Of a stretch of 35,532 nucleotides of DNA, positions 16,036-24,320 are shown piece after piece. Source of the DNA: Bacteroidales bacterium (GTDB lineage: Bacteria > Bacteroidota > Bacteroidia > Bacteroidales > JAADJA01); assembly GCA_016783885.1 (NCBI GenBank), contig JADHVR010000038.1:1-35532 (forward strand). The letters run 5' to 3'. A program made the translations under genes and the position numbers. Positions within the stretch are counted from its first letter, which is position 1. Every line of letters starts with the position of its first letter. Under the pieces are notes generated by a model that searched no databases, had not been told where the DNA came from, and saw only the letters and a list, made by a program, of their open reading frames with translations.

Positions 16036-18273
16036 TTATTCGGTTTTTAAAACCTTATGCGTTTTATTTCCAATCTTTAGAAAGTAAATATTTGGTGATA
16101 AAAAAGACAAATCAACCTTCTGATTATTCGAAAATATAACTCCTTTCATAATCCGTTTACCATGGAGTGAAAACAATTCGTACTCTAAAGGTTCTGAATA
16201 ATCAAGTTCAATAAAAATGTATGAATTTGTAGGATTTGGATAAACATTAAGACTAAATATATTATTCTGGTCATACGATTCTATAGTTGTAATACCAGAA
16301 TCATTTTCCATTCCAAAGGTTGGAAGCATAAGAACAAAATCACCGGTTCCATTGGGAAACCTTCCCGTTGTTGTATCAGCATATTGTTGCCCGAAACTTA
16401 CTTCATCCACTATATTCAATCCGGGATCGGATAAAATAATTGATTCACCTGAACTTGAAAGTTTAAAATTGGCATGTAAACCTTCCTGTTCCTCATCATT
16501 ATCTGCCCAAACAATAAGGTATTCACCAGGTGCAACTGTAGTATCGGGGAAAGTCCATTGATCCGGCTCGGCAGCATCATCCGACAGAAAATATCCTTCG
16601 AGGGCCAAAACCGATTGTCCATTATTATAAAATTCTATCCAGTCGTCATATTCTCCATTCGGATCTGCCACTGTGGTTTCATTATCAGCCATAAATTCAT
16701 TGATCACTAAATCGCTTAAAACCGGAACAGAATAAAATTCATATTCTGCCCGAACAGGAGAAAAGGAGGCTGCATTATTATTATCTGCATAAATGTAATA
16801 TTGAATTTCATTATAGCCAGCGGTTAAAGAAACACCAAAAATACCATCTCCAGCACTTCCATCATTATGGTTTCCATCATCAAACATTTCTGTTTTTTCA
16901 AAAGCTTCGGTAAAACTATACCGGTAACCGAGGAAAACCTGGCTTGCATATTCAACTTCTGCATTGAACCACACTTCGGTATTCGGTGCTACTTGCTCAG
17001 GACTAAAAGTAACATTTGATATTACAGGTGCCTGTGCCTGGAAATCTGATAACCCGGAAATATAATTTATCCTTGCTTCCATAAGTTGAGTAATTCCAAT
17101 AATTTGATTGTTGGGCGGTGGTCCACCACCTACAGAATTGTTTATGTTGCTAAGAAAATTAGCATACGAATAGAACTTATTCGGGTCAGCCTGTACGTCT
17201 GCATCAATGATATCCTGTAGTTCCAGAGCTCTTGTTAAATACAAATTGTTCGAAAAATTTTCCTCGATTATGGTTTTCATGTGCGCTACATACATATTCC
17301 GGAAAGTATTGTTAGTAAGTATTTTACTGATTATCGGAAAGTCACTAGCATTCAAATTTGCAAATGGACTCAATTGCTGTAGCTGTGTAGTGTTCAAATT
17401 TCCCAGCGTTTGATGCATCCTGAACACACCAAAACACTCGTTCAAATCCCAGGGAATTGGATTGAACCGTCCGGCATCATCTTTAAAGATATAATAGTTT
17501 TGTGGATTGTTAATGGGGCCATCAAGATTAACCAATAAATTTGAAAATGCCAGAAACCATAGGTGACGATCTATATTCAAAACCTGCTCAACTGATTCAT
17601 TATGGTTATTCAGGGTATCCAAAAACCAAATCAGATTCTGCCAGCCAAATTCAGATTCCATGGCATATTTACTATAATAACTACTTGAATCCTGACCATA
17701 ATACTTCCAAACACCTCCCGATGGGCCACTACTTTCTCCTTTAACCCTTGTATTCTCATCACTACCGAAATGAGTACGCATAAAAAACTTATCCACATCC
17801 TGAACGCTGGTATAGAGCCCAAGATGAGTCCCGTTGATATATACATTGGCATAATTTGCAAGGCTTGCCGGAAAATAATTCCTGGCGATTTCATAACTTA
17901 AAGTTTCACGTACAAAGCTGGGATCTTTAAATCCATTGGCAAGTTTTAAAGTGCCATAACCTTCTATCTCCTGGTCAGCAATTATATAATCTAGTTTAAT
18001 ATTCAATGGGTTTTTAACCTGGTTGGGATTATAAGAACTGTTTCCTTTATATCTCACACCAACACTATCGTAAACCACTCCATTTATTGCTACTGACCCC
18101 ATAAGCCTTTCTTCCTGACCGGCTGCCACAAGCTGATCGAGCAAATAATCCCAGTTCGATTCTACGAAAGTGATTTCGATGGTATTGATGGTATTGATGT
18201 CGTAAAAACTTTGGCTGCGAATGCCAACGGTCATTCCAAAAACAGCCCATAAAAAGAAAAAAAATTTTTTCAT
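16036..18273 (-). CDS. CotH kinase-like protein with lamin-tail domain and T9SS sorting domain
   Basis: I prefer the ATG at 18273, which gives a 745-aa protein starting with a clear signal peptide (MKKFFFFLWAVFGMTVGIRSQ); an ATG 30 bases upstream would add ten non-signal residues. Order of domains: CotH kinase-like domain (about 25-400) with VGVRYKGNSSYN, FNPIPWDLNECFG and related motifs; a beta-sandwich (about 420-510); a lamin-tail domain (about 520-640) with LVINEFMADN, YDDWIEFYNNG and FKLSSSGESIILSD; and a C-terminal T9SS domain beginning LNVYPNPTNSYIFIEL. It should be secreted across the outer membrane and attached to the surface. CotH of Bacillus is an atypical protein kinase; here the substrate is unknown. 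It leads the unit CotH-VTC-kinase-regulator. Confidence 0.9.
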   Translation of the reverse strand: MKKFFFFLWAVFGMTVGIRSQSFYDINTINTIEITFVESNWDYLLDQLVAAGQEERLMGSVAINGVVYDSVGVRYKGNSSYNPNQVKNPLNIKLDYIIADQEIEGYGTLKLANGFKDPSFVRETLSYEIARNYFPASLANYANVYINGTHLGLYTSVQDVDKFFMRTHFGSDENTRVKGESSGPSGGVWKYYGQDSSSYYSKYAMESEFGWQNLIWFLDTLNNHNESVEQVLNIDRHLWFLAFSNLLVNLDGPINNPQNYYIFKDDAGRFNPIPWDLNECFGVFRMHQTLGNLNTTQLQQLSPFANLNASDFPIISKILTNNTFRNMYVAHMKTIIEENFSNNLYLTRALELQDIIDADVQADPNKFYSYANFLSNINNSVGGGPPPNNQIIGITQLMEARINYISGLSDFQAQAPVISNVTFSPEQVAPNTEVWFNAEVEYASQVFLGYRYSFTEAFEKTEMFDDGNHNDGSAGDGIFGVSLTAGYNEIQYYIYADNNNAASFSPVRAEYEFYSVPVLSDLVINEFMADNETTVADPNGEYDDWIEFYNNGQSVLALEGYFLSDDAAEPDQWTFPDTTVAPGEYLIVWADNDEEQEGLHANFKLSSSGESIILSDPGLNIVDEVSFGQQYADTTTGRFPNGTGDFVLMLPTFGMENDSGITTIESYDQNNIFSLNVYPNPTNSYIFIELDYSEPLEYELFSLHGKRIMKGVIFSNNQKVDLSFLSPNIYFLKIGNKTHKVLKTE

Positions 18274-18381
18274 ATCTATTGTTTTTAATATTGTTGTATT
18301 CAATCATAAATTATCTTTATGTATACTGAATCTTTTCAGGTATGCGAAGCAATAGCTGATTAGATTCAGTTATACTCGGAA

Positions 18382-18413
18382 GTAACAGGTTTATTCTTTT
18401 GCAAACCTGTTAC
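18382..18413. repeat. Inverted repeat between the DUF1566 and CotH genes
   Basis: A perfect 11-bp inverted repeat (GTAACAGGTTT / AAACCTGTTAC) encloses a 10-base loop. A further half copy, ACCTGTTACTTAAC, overlaps the stop of the DUF1566 gene at about 18490-18503. It could be a hairpin ending the DUF1566 transcript or an operator before the CotH unit. No T-run follows on either strand, so an intrinsic terminator is not well supported. Confidence 0.4.
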
Positions 18414-18496
18414 GCATCGGTATAGTTAGATTCATCACGTTTCTTATGGTTTAAATCTATCTATTATCAATATGATAGCGATTCTAACCCGACCTG

Positions 18497-20038
18497 TTAC
18501 TTAACAAATCTTCCGGAAGAAATACCCATTGAACTGCTTAAAGTTAATATATATAATCCGGATGGTAAATTACTCACATCAACTTTCACATCTGTTTTAT
18601 ACAGAATATCCTGGCAGTAAACAATTTGTCCATGTGTATTATGTATCTCTAAAGTTCCGGAAGTACTTTTATCAAGGTCTATTGATAGTACATCTTTAAC
18701 AGGATTCGGATAAATATTTAAATTATTTTCATTTATTTTCAATTCATTATATCCACTAGAAGTATCTGCATCTCTAACTAGGCGTACATAATTAAATATC
18801 CTGACAACATCACCCTGTGGGCCATGGCCATACGGGAAATTATCAGGATCACCGACTTTTGGATCACTGCGTTGAGAACCTGCACCATGGACATCCATTA
18901 GAGTATAATTACCGGAACCCGGAGGTGGTGCTTCCATCCAACCGAGGGCTTCACCAAAACATACATAAGCACCCCATCCACCTGGCGCATCTTCATGCCA
19001 ACTGGCATGGGTAGTTCCGCTCCAATAAAATGGATAATTTAAGTTCCCACCTTCATCGGTAATTTCGGAGCAATTAAAAATGGAATCAATAGCGGCAGAA
19101 TTTGTGGCAGAGGGAGCACGCGTATAATCAATAATACTTTGAAGCTCTTTAGCATTAGGAAGCCGCCAATCGTCAAAATCTGCAAAATCAAAGTTTTCGG
19201 CATAACTTAAAGCGTCTTTCCAAAGCATACCTTGTCCATCATCATCCTGTGTCCACATCAGGCCGGTAGCATTGTCGGTAATGGTTCCATCACCATTGTC
19301 TTCAAAGTAATTTATACCATATTCTTCACCCCTCACATACATTACATAAAACTGTTTATCTTCTGTTTGCCCTGGCATAGGGCCGGTTCCATAACCTTTT
19401 ATACGGCCGTCAGCGAAATTCACTCCGAACATGGTTTCGTCACCCATCATGGTTGTACCCACATAAAGATTGGAAGATGCCATTTGTGCATCAATCAATC
19501 GCTCATTTGCTGACAGGTCGCCGTAGGCAAAATCAAAAACTGTTGTGTCAATAAACGGGATCAGATCTTCGGTAGATGTACCTTCATAACCACTTGGATC
19601 TTTTCCGCTGAATAAAATAAGTGAATACATCTCCTTGATGGAAGGAAGGTGCCAATCAGAATAACCCGCCAGGTTGAAAGTTGTTGCTCCGGCAACTGCT
19701 TCATCATACGACATTTTATCTTCATAGTCAATATCACCATCCCCGTCCATATCCGGGCTTTTTTGCCACATCAATCCGGTAACCAGGTCAGTAACTGTTC
19801 CGTCACCATTATCCTGGTAATTAGGTTCATTGCCTGTATAATGAGCATCTTGTCCATAAAATGCGGCACCGAGACCTGGTTCCGGTATTTCTATAATGGT
19901 ATCGTAAAAAATTTCCTGGTCGGTATCGACTATCGGGTAACTAAGTGTATTTTGAGCTATACCATAGTTTATTTGGGATTGAACCAACATTATAATTAGT
20001 ATCAGGGAAGTTTGATATTTTAATACTGCTTTTTTCAT
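18497..20038 (-). CDS. Two-domain DUF1566 (Lcl C-terminal-like) protein with T9SS sorting domain
   Basis: A 513-aa exported protein with a signal peptide (cleavage near IAQ, residue 29). Two DUF1566 domains follow, each opening with DNGDGT(V/I)TD..TGLMW (at about 76-91 and 247-262) and each with a (S/D)DW(H/R)LP motif (128-132 and 289-294). The first has a DMDGDGDIDYEDKMS insertion that looks like a calcium-binding dockerin-type loop. The second ends with SDPKVGDPDN, GHGPQGDVVRI and NYVRLVRD. Residues 440-513 are a T9SS domain starting LNIYPNPVKDVLSID. DUF1566 occurs in surface and secreted proteins, with a C-type-lectin-like fold suspected. It shares both its domain and its opening YPIVDTDQ motif with the decayed gene at 23209-24053. 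Confidence 0.88.
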   Translation of the reverse strand: MKKAVLKYQTSLILIIMLVQSQINYGIAQNTLSYPIVDTDQEIFYDTIIEIPEPGLGAAFYGQDAHYTGNEPNYQDNGDGTVTDLVTGLMWQKSPDMDGDGDIDYEDKMSYDEAVAGATTFNLAGYSDWHLPSIKEMYSLILFSGKDPSGYEGTSTEDLIPFIDTTVFDFAYGDLSANERLIDAQMASSNLYVGTTMMGDETMFGVNFADGRIKGYGTGPMPGQTEDKQFYVMYVRGEEYGINYFEDNGDGTITDNATGLMWTQDDDGQGMLWKDALSYAENFDFADFDDWRLPNAKELQSIIDYTRAPSATNSAAIDSIFNCSEITDEGGNLNYPFYWSGTTHASWHEDAPGGWGAYVCFGEALGWMEAPPPGSGNYTLMDVHGAGSQRSDPKVGDPDNFPYGHGPQGDVVRIFNYVRLVRDADTSSGYNELKINENNLNIYPNPVKDVLSIDLDKSTSGTLEIHNTHGQIVYCQDILYKTDVKVDVSNLPSGLYILTLSSSMGISSGRFVK

Positions 20039-20074
20039 TTTTGATAATTTTTTTTATGACTAAACTAAATTTTA

Positions 20075-20485
20075 TTAATGCTTACCGCCTTTCGGGGGCT
20101 TTTGATCTCTTCTGTGTAATTTCACTTTATTAACATAAATTTCATATTTCTTTTTTTGTTTTTCTTTTAATAAGAAATTAACCTCTTGTTCAAAGTCTGC
20201 ATTTAATAGTTCTATTTCTTTTCTAACTTTACTATTTGAATATTTAGTTTTTTCTGAGATGTTTTTCACATCTTCAAAATGCTTAAAGTATAATTTTGAA
20301 ATTTGTTCTTCCTGTTCTTTGTTCAATGAAAGTTCAATGGATAGATTCTTTACTATTTCCTTTATCGAATTAGTGTCGGGAATTGGTGGCAGGATTTGCC
20401 TGCCGTTTTTTTGGGCAGGAGCAATATTTGTTATAAATAATGATGCCAATATCAGCCATAATAGTTTCGTATATTTCTTCATCAT
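20075..20485 (-). CDS. Small exported Spy/CpxP-like helical protein
   Basis: A 136-aa protein with a signal peptide (MMKKYTKLLWLILASLFITN, cleavage after PAQ at about residue 25). The mature part is almost wholly helical and highly charged, with an LNKEQEEQISKLYFKHFEDV segment recalling the LTxxQ motif of periplasmic Spy/CpxP-like proteins (chaperones or metal-stress sensors). The C-terminus is a basic tail, HRRDQKPPKGGKH. It is read 36 bases before the T9SS DUF1566 gene and 113 bases after the flavoprotein gene, with a shared regulatory element in the latter gap. Identity as Spy-like is by pattern only; the position suggests a periplasmic helper for the cluster. Confidence 0.7.
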   Translation of the reverse strand: MMKKYTKLLWLILASLFITNIAPAQKNGRQILPPIPDTNSIKEIVKNLSIELSLNKEQEEQISKLYFKHFEDVKNISEKTKYSNSKVRKEIELLNADFEQEVNFLLKEKQKKKYEIYVNKVKLHRRDQKPPKGGKH

Positions 20486-20557
20486 TCAACTTTATAATAA
20501 ATTAATAGAACTTATGATTGGACAAAGAAAAATGTAAAAGGATTAAAGAAAAAAAGG

Positions 20558-20590
20558 AATCAATGAATTGGGGGATTTTATCAACGAATC
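20558..20590 (-). promoter_or_regulatory. Cluster-specific upstream element, copy 2
   Basis: Read on the plus strand, AATCAATGAATTG is followed directly by GGGGATTTTATCAACGAAT. The same two blocks occur at 24118-24172, where 18 bases separate them. This copy starts 73 bases before the Spy-like ATG and the other 65 bases before the ATG of the first cluster gene. It lies between the flavoprotein stop and the Spy-like gene, so an internal promoter or shared regulator site is likely. Confidence 0.5.
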
Positions 20591-20598
20591 AGAATATA

Positions 20599-22338
20599 TC
20601 AAACCGGCCAACTGCCAAACGCCTGCTTTTCTAACTTCATTTCACCATCATCACCTTTAAAAATATTGATCCATGCCTGCCAGTTTTCATTATCCATTTC
20701 AGGATAATCGAGTCGGTAATGGCTGCATCGGCTTTCCTTGCGCATGATGGAGGCTTTGAGTTTCATTTCAGCACTGATAATCATATTCCTGGTTTCATGA
20801 GCCAGACGTAACTCATGCATATCCGCAGCCCTAAGCATAGGCATATGATGGTCCCTCAGTTCTTCGATGTAGGCTAAAGCTGCCTGCATTAGTTTTTCTT
20901 TTTTAATATATAGAATAAAGTTTGGAATCATTATTCCCTGCAAAGTTTGCGTAACCCAGGCAGGACTATAACCTGATTCTCTTTTTAAAGGAGCAAGGAT
21001 TTCTTCTTGTATTTCATTCATTTTAACTGGTAAAATAGTTTGCATTTCAACAGTTTTACAATATTCCGCAGCAGCTTCACCGGCAATACCACCCTGAACC
21101 GCAGACCCTGCAAGGGAAGAGCCTACTTGTGTATAAATCGCACCGGCCATATAGGAACCCAACGCATCTCCTGCAGCATACAAACCTGGAATGTTTGATT
21201 CGCATTTATCATTGATGGGAACCAATCCTTCTGATTTATGAATAGCCATGCCAGCCGAAGAGCCACCCACAGAGTTGCCGCCCATTCCCGGAGGCGTTCC
21301 TCCCTTTTTAGGTGGCCTTTTGCCTTTAGGTGGTTTTGGTGGCTCTCCGGCATGTCCATTTCTACTAAACTCAGCTGGCCTACATGGGCCACCTGAAATA
21401 TTGATATTTTCTTCTGATCCCGGAGGTCCCATTTTAAACGGATTGCCTTTCATATAAGCCAGATAATTCATATCCACTCCCAAATCGTGATGTATTTCAA
21501 CACTGGTGAGTTCTGGTTTCCTTTCAAACATATTTCCCCAGCCATCAAAACAGGCTGCGGGATTTTTTGCCTTGCCTGGATGACCATCGTTCCATTCTTT
21601 ACCGGTAACTTTTGCACCAATTTGGTAAGCCATGATGGTGCCGTCATGGGTAAGGTCGCAAATTGGAAAACCATTGGGTTTAAAACCTCCGGCTCCTGTG
21701 CATAAAATGACACTCTTAGCCTTGAAAAGATGAATCGTTTCTTCATCCAGGCTGAAACCTGCTGCTCCAGCAATCCTGCCATTTTCCTTTACAAGGTTTG
21801 TAATCATAATCCGTTCAACAACTGGGATATTCCTTTGTGCCATGGGTTTGCAAAATGGCTTGTTGTATAGAACGGAATCAAAAAATCCCCATTCCTTCAA
21901 TTCATTTACCCTGGCCAGTGAATGTTCAGCCATTTGCCGGGTATATACCGGGTTGTTGGTACCCAATGCAGAACGTGAAACTTGCGCTACAAATTCATCA
22001 AGGTTGACTTCTGAGGTTTTCGAATCGTAAGCAAATATACCTTTGGCAAAAGGCGTTTGCCCCGATGAACCCAGACGGCCTTTTGAAACCATGATCACTT
22101 TTGAGCCGGCATCATGTGCTTTTACAGCAGCAAACAAACCTGCCATACCGCTGCCAATTACTAATACATCGCTAGAATGTTCTTCGTTCATCATTTCTTC
22201 AGTATTAAGTTCTGTTTCGTTTTTTCCCCATCCGGAATAAATTCCCATGGAACCCAAAGCAGCCAATCCAGCTACACCCCCAGCAACCGTAATGAACTTA
22301 CGGCGCGTCATTCCTGTGTTTGAATCTGAATTGTTCAT
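20599..22338 (-). CDS. Tat-exported FAD-dependent oxidoreductase (fumarate reductase/AprA-like flavoprotein)
   Basis: A 579-aa flavoprotein. The N-terminus holds a twin-arginine signal (TRRKFITVAGG at 11-21, then a hydrophobic stretch), so the folded, FAD-loaded enzyme is exported. The dinucleotide-binding motif VLVIGSGMAGLFAA spans 58-71, a GSSGQTPFAKG loop lies at 90-100, and the FAD-closing NIPGLYAAGDALGSYMAG segment is present late. It belongs to the superfamily of succinate/fumarate/adenylylsulfate reductase flavoproteins; the exact substrate cannot be read. An unusual Pro/Gly/Lys-rich insertion (PPKPPKGKRPPKKGG and following, about residues 330-360) interrupts the capping region. It overlaps the upstream membrane-protein gene by 4 bases (ATGA), so it is translated with the electron-transfer genes. 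Confidence 0.88.
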   Translation of the reverse strand: MNNSDSNTGMTRRKFITVAGGVAGLAALGSMGIYSGWGKNETELNTEEMMNEEHSSDVLVIGSGMAGLFAAVKAHDAGSKVIMVSKGRLGSSGQTPFAKGIFAYDSKTSEVNLDEFVAQVSRSALGTNNPVYTRQMAEHSLARVNELKEWGFFDSVLYNKPFCKPMAQRNIPVVERIMITNLVKENGRIAGAAGFSLDEETIHLFKAKSVILCTGAGGFKPNGFPICDLTHDGTIMAYQIGAKVTGKEWNDGHPGKAKNPAACFDGWGNMFERKPELTSVEIHHDLGVDMNYLAYMKGNPFKMGPPGSEENINISGGPCRPAEFSRNGHAGEPPKPPKGKRPPKKGGTPPGMGGNSVGGSSAGMAIHKSEGLVPINDKCESNIPGLYAAGDALGSYMAGAIYTQVGSSLAGSAVQGGIAGEAAAEYCKTVEMQTILPVKMNEIQEEILAPLKRESGYSPAWVTQTLQGIMIPNFILYIKKEKLMQAALAYIEELRDHHMPMLRAADMHELRLAHETRNMIISAEMKLKASIMRKESRCSHYRLDYPEMDNENWQAWINIFKGDDGEMKLEKQAFGSWPV

Positions 22339-22961
22339 TTGGTTGGTTTTGCAATTTTGGGTTTCAAAATATAAACTTTTAAGAGGAGCAAAATTCCAGC
22401 TATGGTTATTGCAATAATAAAAAGTGATAAGGGTGTATTAAGGTGACTACCAAGATCCAGTACATGCAAATTTGCAACAGTGATAAACATAACAGAAAGG
22501 ATTCCATGAAATACACGCCATGTTCTATAGTTCATACCAAGTCTGTTCCGGAAAAGGGTTGTCAATCCAATTATTACAATTAGAATCCAGGCAGAAATAC
22601 CCAGCAAAACACCGATACTATTAAAAGTTGTGATCATGGTAATGAATGCTTCTTTAGGTTCAATCCCTGCTTCAAAATACCGGGGAAAAACAATAAAAAA
22701 AGGATGGAACACTAATATGGGTACGAATACGTACCCAATAATTTTATGAAATTTTGCAACCTTCGTTGTCTTTACTTCTTTTAGAAAAACCTTGTTACTT
22801 CTGGCCAGGAAAAATTGCCCGATCATCAAACTGAAACTAATAATAATTAAAACAGAAAGAGATTCTTTTAAAACCGTATCTTCATGAAAATCACCAAGTG
22901 ACCAAAAAAGCAAGGGCAATCCCACAAACAACAATATATATCTGATTAGTTGTGTTTTCAT
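22335..22961 (-). CDS. Ferric-reductase-like b-type cytochrome membrane protein
   Basis: The ATG at 22961 is preferred (208 aa, MKTQLIRYILLFVG); a GTG 12 bases upstream would overlap the ferredoxin gene, and a GGGGG run just before the ATG may act as ribosome-binding site. Six hydrophobic helices are visible. Two helices carry histidine pairs exactly 14 residues apart, His72/His86 and His152/His166, the arrangement that binds two stacked hemes in ferric reductase/NOX/YedZ-type domains. No flavin or NAD domain is attached, so electrons must come from and go to partner proteins. The neighbours are a ferredoxin (2 bases upstream) and an exported flavoprotein (4-base overlap), which suggests transmembrane electron delivery to the flavoprotein. 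Confidence 0.87.
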   Translation of the reverse strand: MKTQLIRYILLFVGLPLLFWSLGDFHEDTVLKESLSVLIIISFSLMIGQFFLARSNKVFLKEVKTTKVAKFHKIIGYVFVPILVFHPFFIVFPRYFEAGIEPKEAFITMITTFNSIGVLLGISAWILIVIIGLTTLFRNRLGMNYRTWRVFHGILSVMFITVANLHVLDLGSHLNTPLSLFIIAITIAGILLLLKVYILKPKIAKPTK

Positions 22962-22963
22962 TT

Positions 22964-23179
22964 TTACCCCCACGATACGATTACTCGAATTGATTTTTCA
23001 GGCGAAATGGTAATGGCATCTACAGGGCAATACATACGGCAAAGATGACATATCTGGCAATCGGCAGGATATTTTATAATTGCCTTACCTGATTTGGGAT
23101 CCAGGCGAATTACATCGGTGGGGCATGTTTTTACACATGTCCCACAACCGATGCATCCGTTTATTTTTTCGATGGACAT
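22964..23179 (-). CDS. 2x[4Fe-4S] ferredoxin
   Basis: A 71-aa small electron carrier with two complete cluster motifs: C9-x2-C12-x2-C15-x3-C19-P and C41-x2-C44-x2-C47-x3-C51-P. Its layout matches bacterial 8Fe ferredoxins and also the beta subunit core of AprB-type proteins. There is no signal peptide, so it should be cytoplasmic. It is encoded just before the heme membrane protein (stop and start 2 bases apart) and the flavoprotein, giving a plausible chain from cytoplasmic ferredoxin through membrane hemes to an external flavin. Confidence 0.93.
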   Translation of the reverse strand: MSIEKINGCIGCGTCVKTCPTDVIRLDPKSGKAIIKYPADCQICHLCRMYCPVDAITISPEKSIRVIVSWG

Positions 23180-23208
23180 AATGAAAGAATTATTTTATCA
23201 AGACATAA

Positions 23209-24053
23209 TTAATTAGAAGCATTTCGTACCAGTCGGACATAATTATAGATTCTTACAGCGTCACCCTGTGGGCCATGGCCTTCTGCATATTCTTCCGGAT
23301 CGCCATTTTTAGGATCACTACGCTGGGCACCTGCTTCATGGATATCTATCCATCCATTCATATTTCCCAAACAGCGGCCAAATGAGAGGTAAACTCCCCA
23401 GGCACCTTCGTTACCCTCGAACATATTACCATGGGTTGTACTGCTCCAATACCAGGGATAGTCTGTTTCTCCGGCTTCATTCGTAATTTGGGTGCAATTG
23501 AACAGAGGGTCTATAGCTGCTGAGTTAGTTGTAGCCGGCGACCTGGTATAATCAACAATACTTTGAAGTTCTTTGGCATCGGGTAGTTTCCAGTCACTAT
23601 ATCCAGCGTACTCAAAATTTTCTGCATAAGCCAGGGCATCCTGCCATATCATGCCTGTGTCACTGTCGTTTTGCATCCACATCAATCTGCTTGCTGCATC
23701 TGTAATGGTTCCATCGCCATTGTCGATAAAATTGTTGATACCGTAAGTAGGGTTTCCACGTACTAAAAGATAGTTAAATGCTTTTGGATGTCCGAACATG
23801 GGTAAAATGTATTTTGTCCATAAAAAGCGTCTCCTACAGCAAGGGCTGAAATTTCAGTTGAATTGTTAAAGAATGTTGTTTGATTTGTTCCTACAATGGG
23901 GTATCCTGTGATGTCTGGTAAAATTACATTCACACCATTATCATCGGCAGCTTCAGAAGTTGTTTCGTCTTTTTCGCAAGCCGTAAATCCCATCATTGAA
24001 ATGGCGATTAGCATTAGGATTGAATTCGCTGTAATTATTTTTTTTCGATTCAT
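23209..24053 (-). pseudogene. DUF1566 lipoprotein gene with internal deletion and frameshift
   Basis: The 5' part (from ATG 24053) encodes a lipoprotein signal ending GFTAC-EKDE, then GYPIVGTNQTTFFNNSTEI and GDAFYGQN, matching residues about 33-63 of the intact DUF1566 protein at 18497-20038. It then runs out of frame. The 3' part, readable in a different frame from about 23799, matches intact residues from about 224 onward: LLVRGNPTYGINNF, DNGDGTITDAASRLMW, SDWKLP, GHGPQGDAVRIYNYVRLVRN, and it ends without a T9SS domain. So about 160 codons covering the first DUF1566 domain appear to be deleted, with the join out of frame. The gene is first in the ferredoxin-cytochrome-flavoprotein unit. A sequencing error could explain the frameshift but not the missing domain. 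Confidence 0.75.
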
Positions 24054-24082
24054 AATAGTAATTTATTAATGTTTATTTTGAG

Positions 24083-24113
24083 CAAACATATAATGAGAAT
24101 GAATCGACAGAAA
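24083..24113 (-). promoter_or_regulatory. Promoter of the redox/DUF1566 unit
   Basis: On the minus strand the -7 box TATGTTTG (24083-24090) fits TANNTTTG exactly; 19 bases upstream is TTTC (24110-24113), one base from the -33 TTTG. Spacing is as expected for Bacteroidota sigma-ABfr promoters. The start codon is 30 bases downstream of the -7 box and a shared element (24118-24172) lies immediately upstream. Confidence 0.55.
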
Positions 24114-24117
24114 ATCA

Positions 24118-24172
24118 AATCAATGAATTGAAACTTTATATCTATAGTTGGTGGGTTTTTATCAATGGGAAT
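24118..24172 (-). promoter_or_regulatory. Cluster-specific upstream element, copy 1
   Basis: Plus-strand blocks AATCAATGAATTG (24118-24130) and GGTGGGTTTTTATCAATGGGAAT (24150-24172) correspond to the adjoining blocks at 20558-20590. The element abuts the -33 box of the promoter at 24083-24113, where an activator would bind. Both blocks contain TTGAT when read on the minus strand. Confidence 0.5.
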
Positions 24173-24320
24173 TTATGCAAATGAAATTAAAGGGAAGAAT
24201 CCAACTGTGAAACTATATTTCTCCTTATTCCCAAATGATATTATATAGCATGACATTTCTATTCAAATGCTTTAGCTCTTTCAGCTTCAACATCGGTGAT
24301 TGTTTTTGCCAAAAGTTTTC

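Noticed and set aside
18382..18413. Intrinsic terminator of the DUF1566 gene
   Set aside because: The hairpin is good but no U-run follows in either direction, so it is listed only as an inverted repeat.
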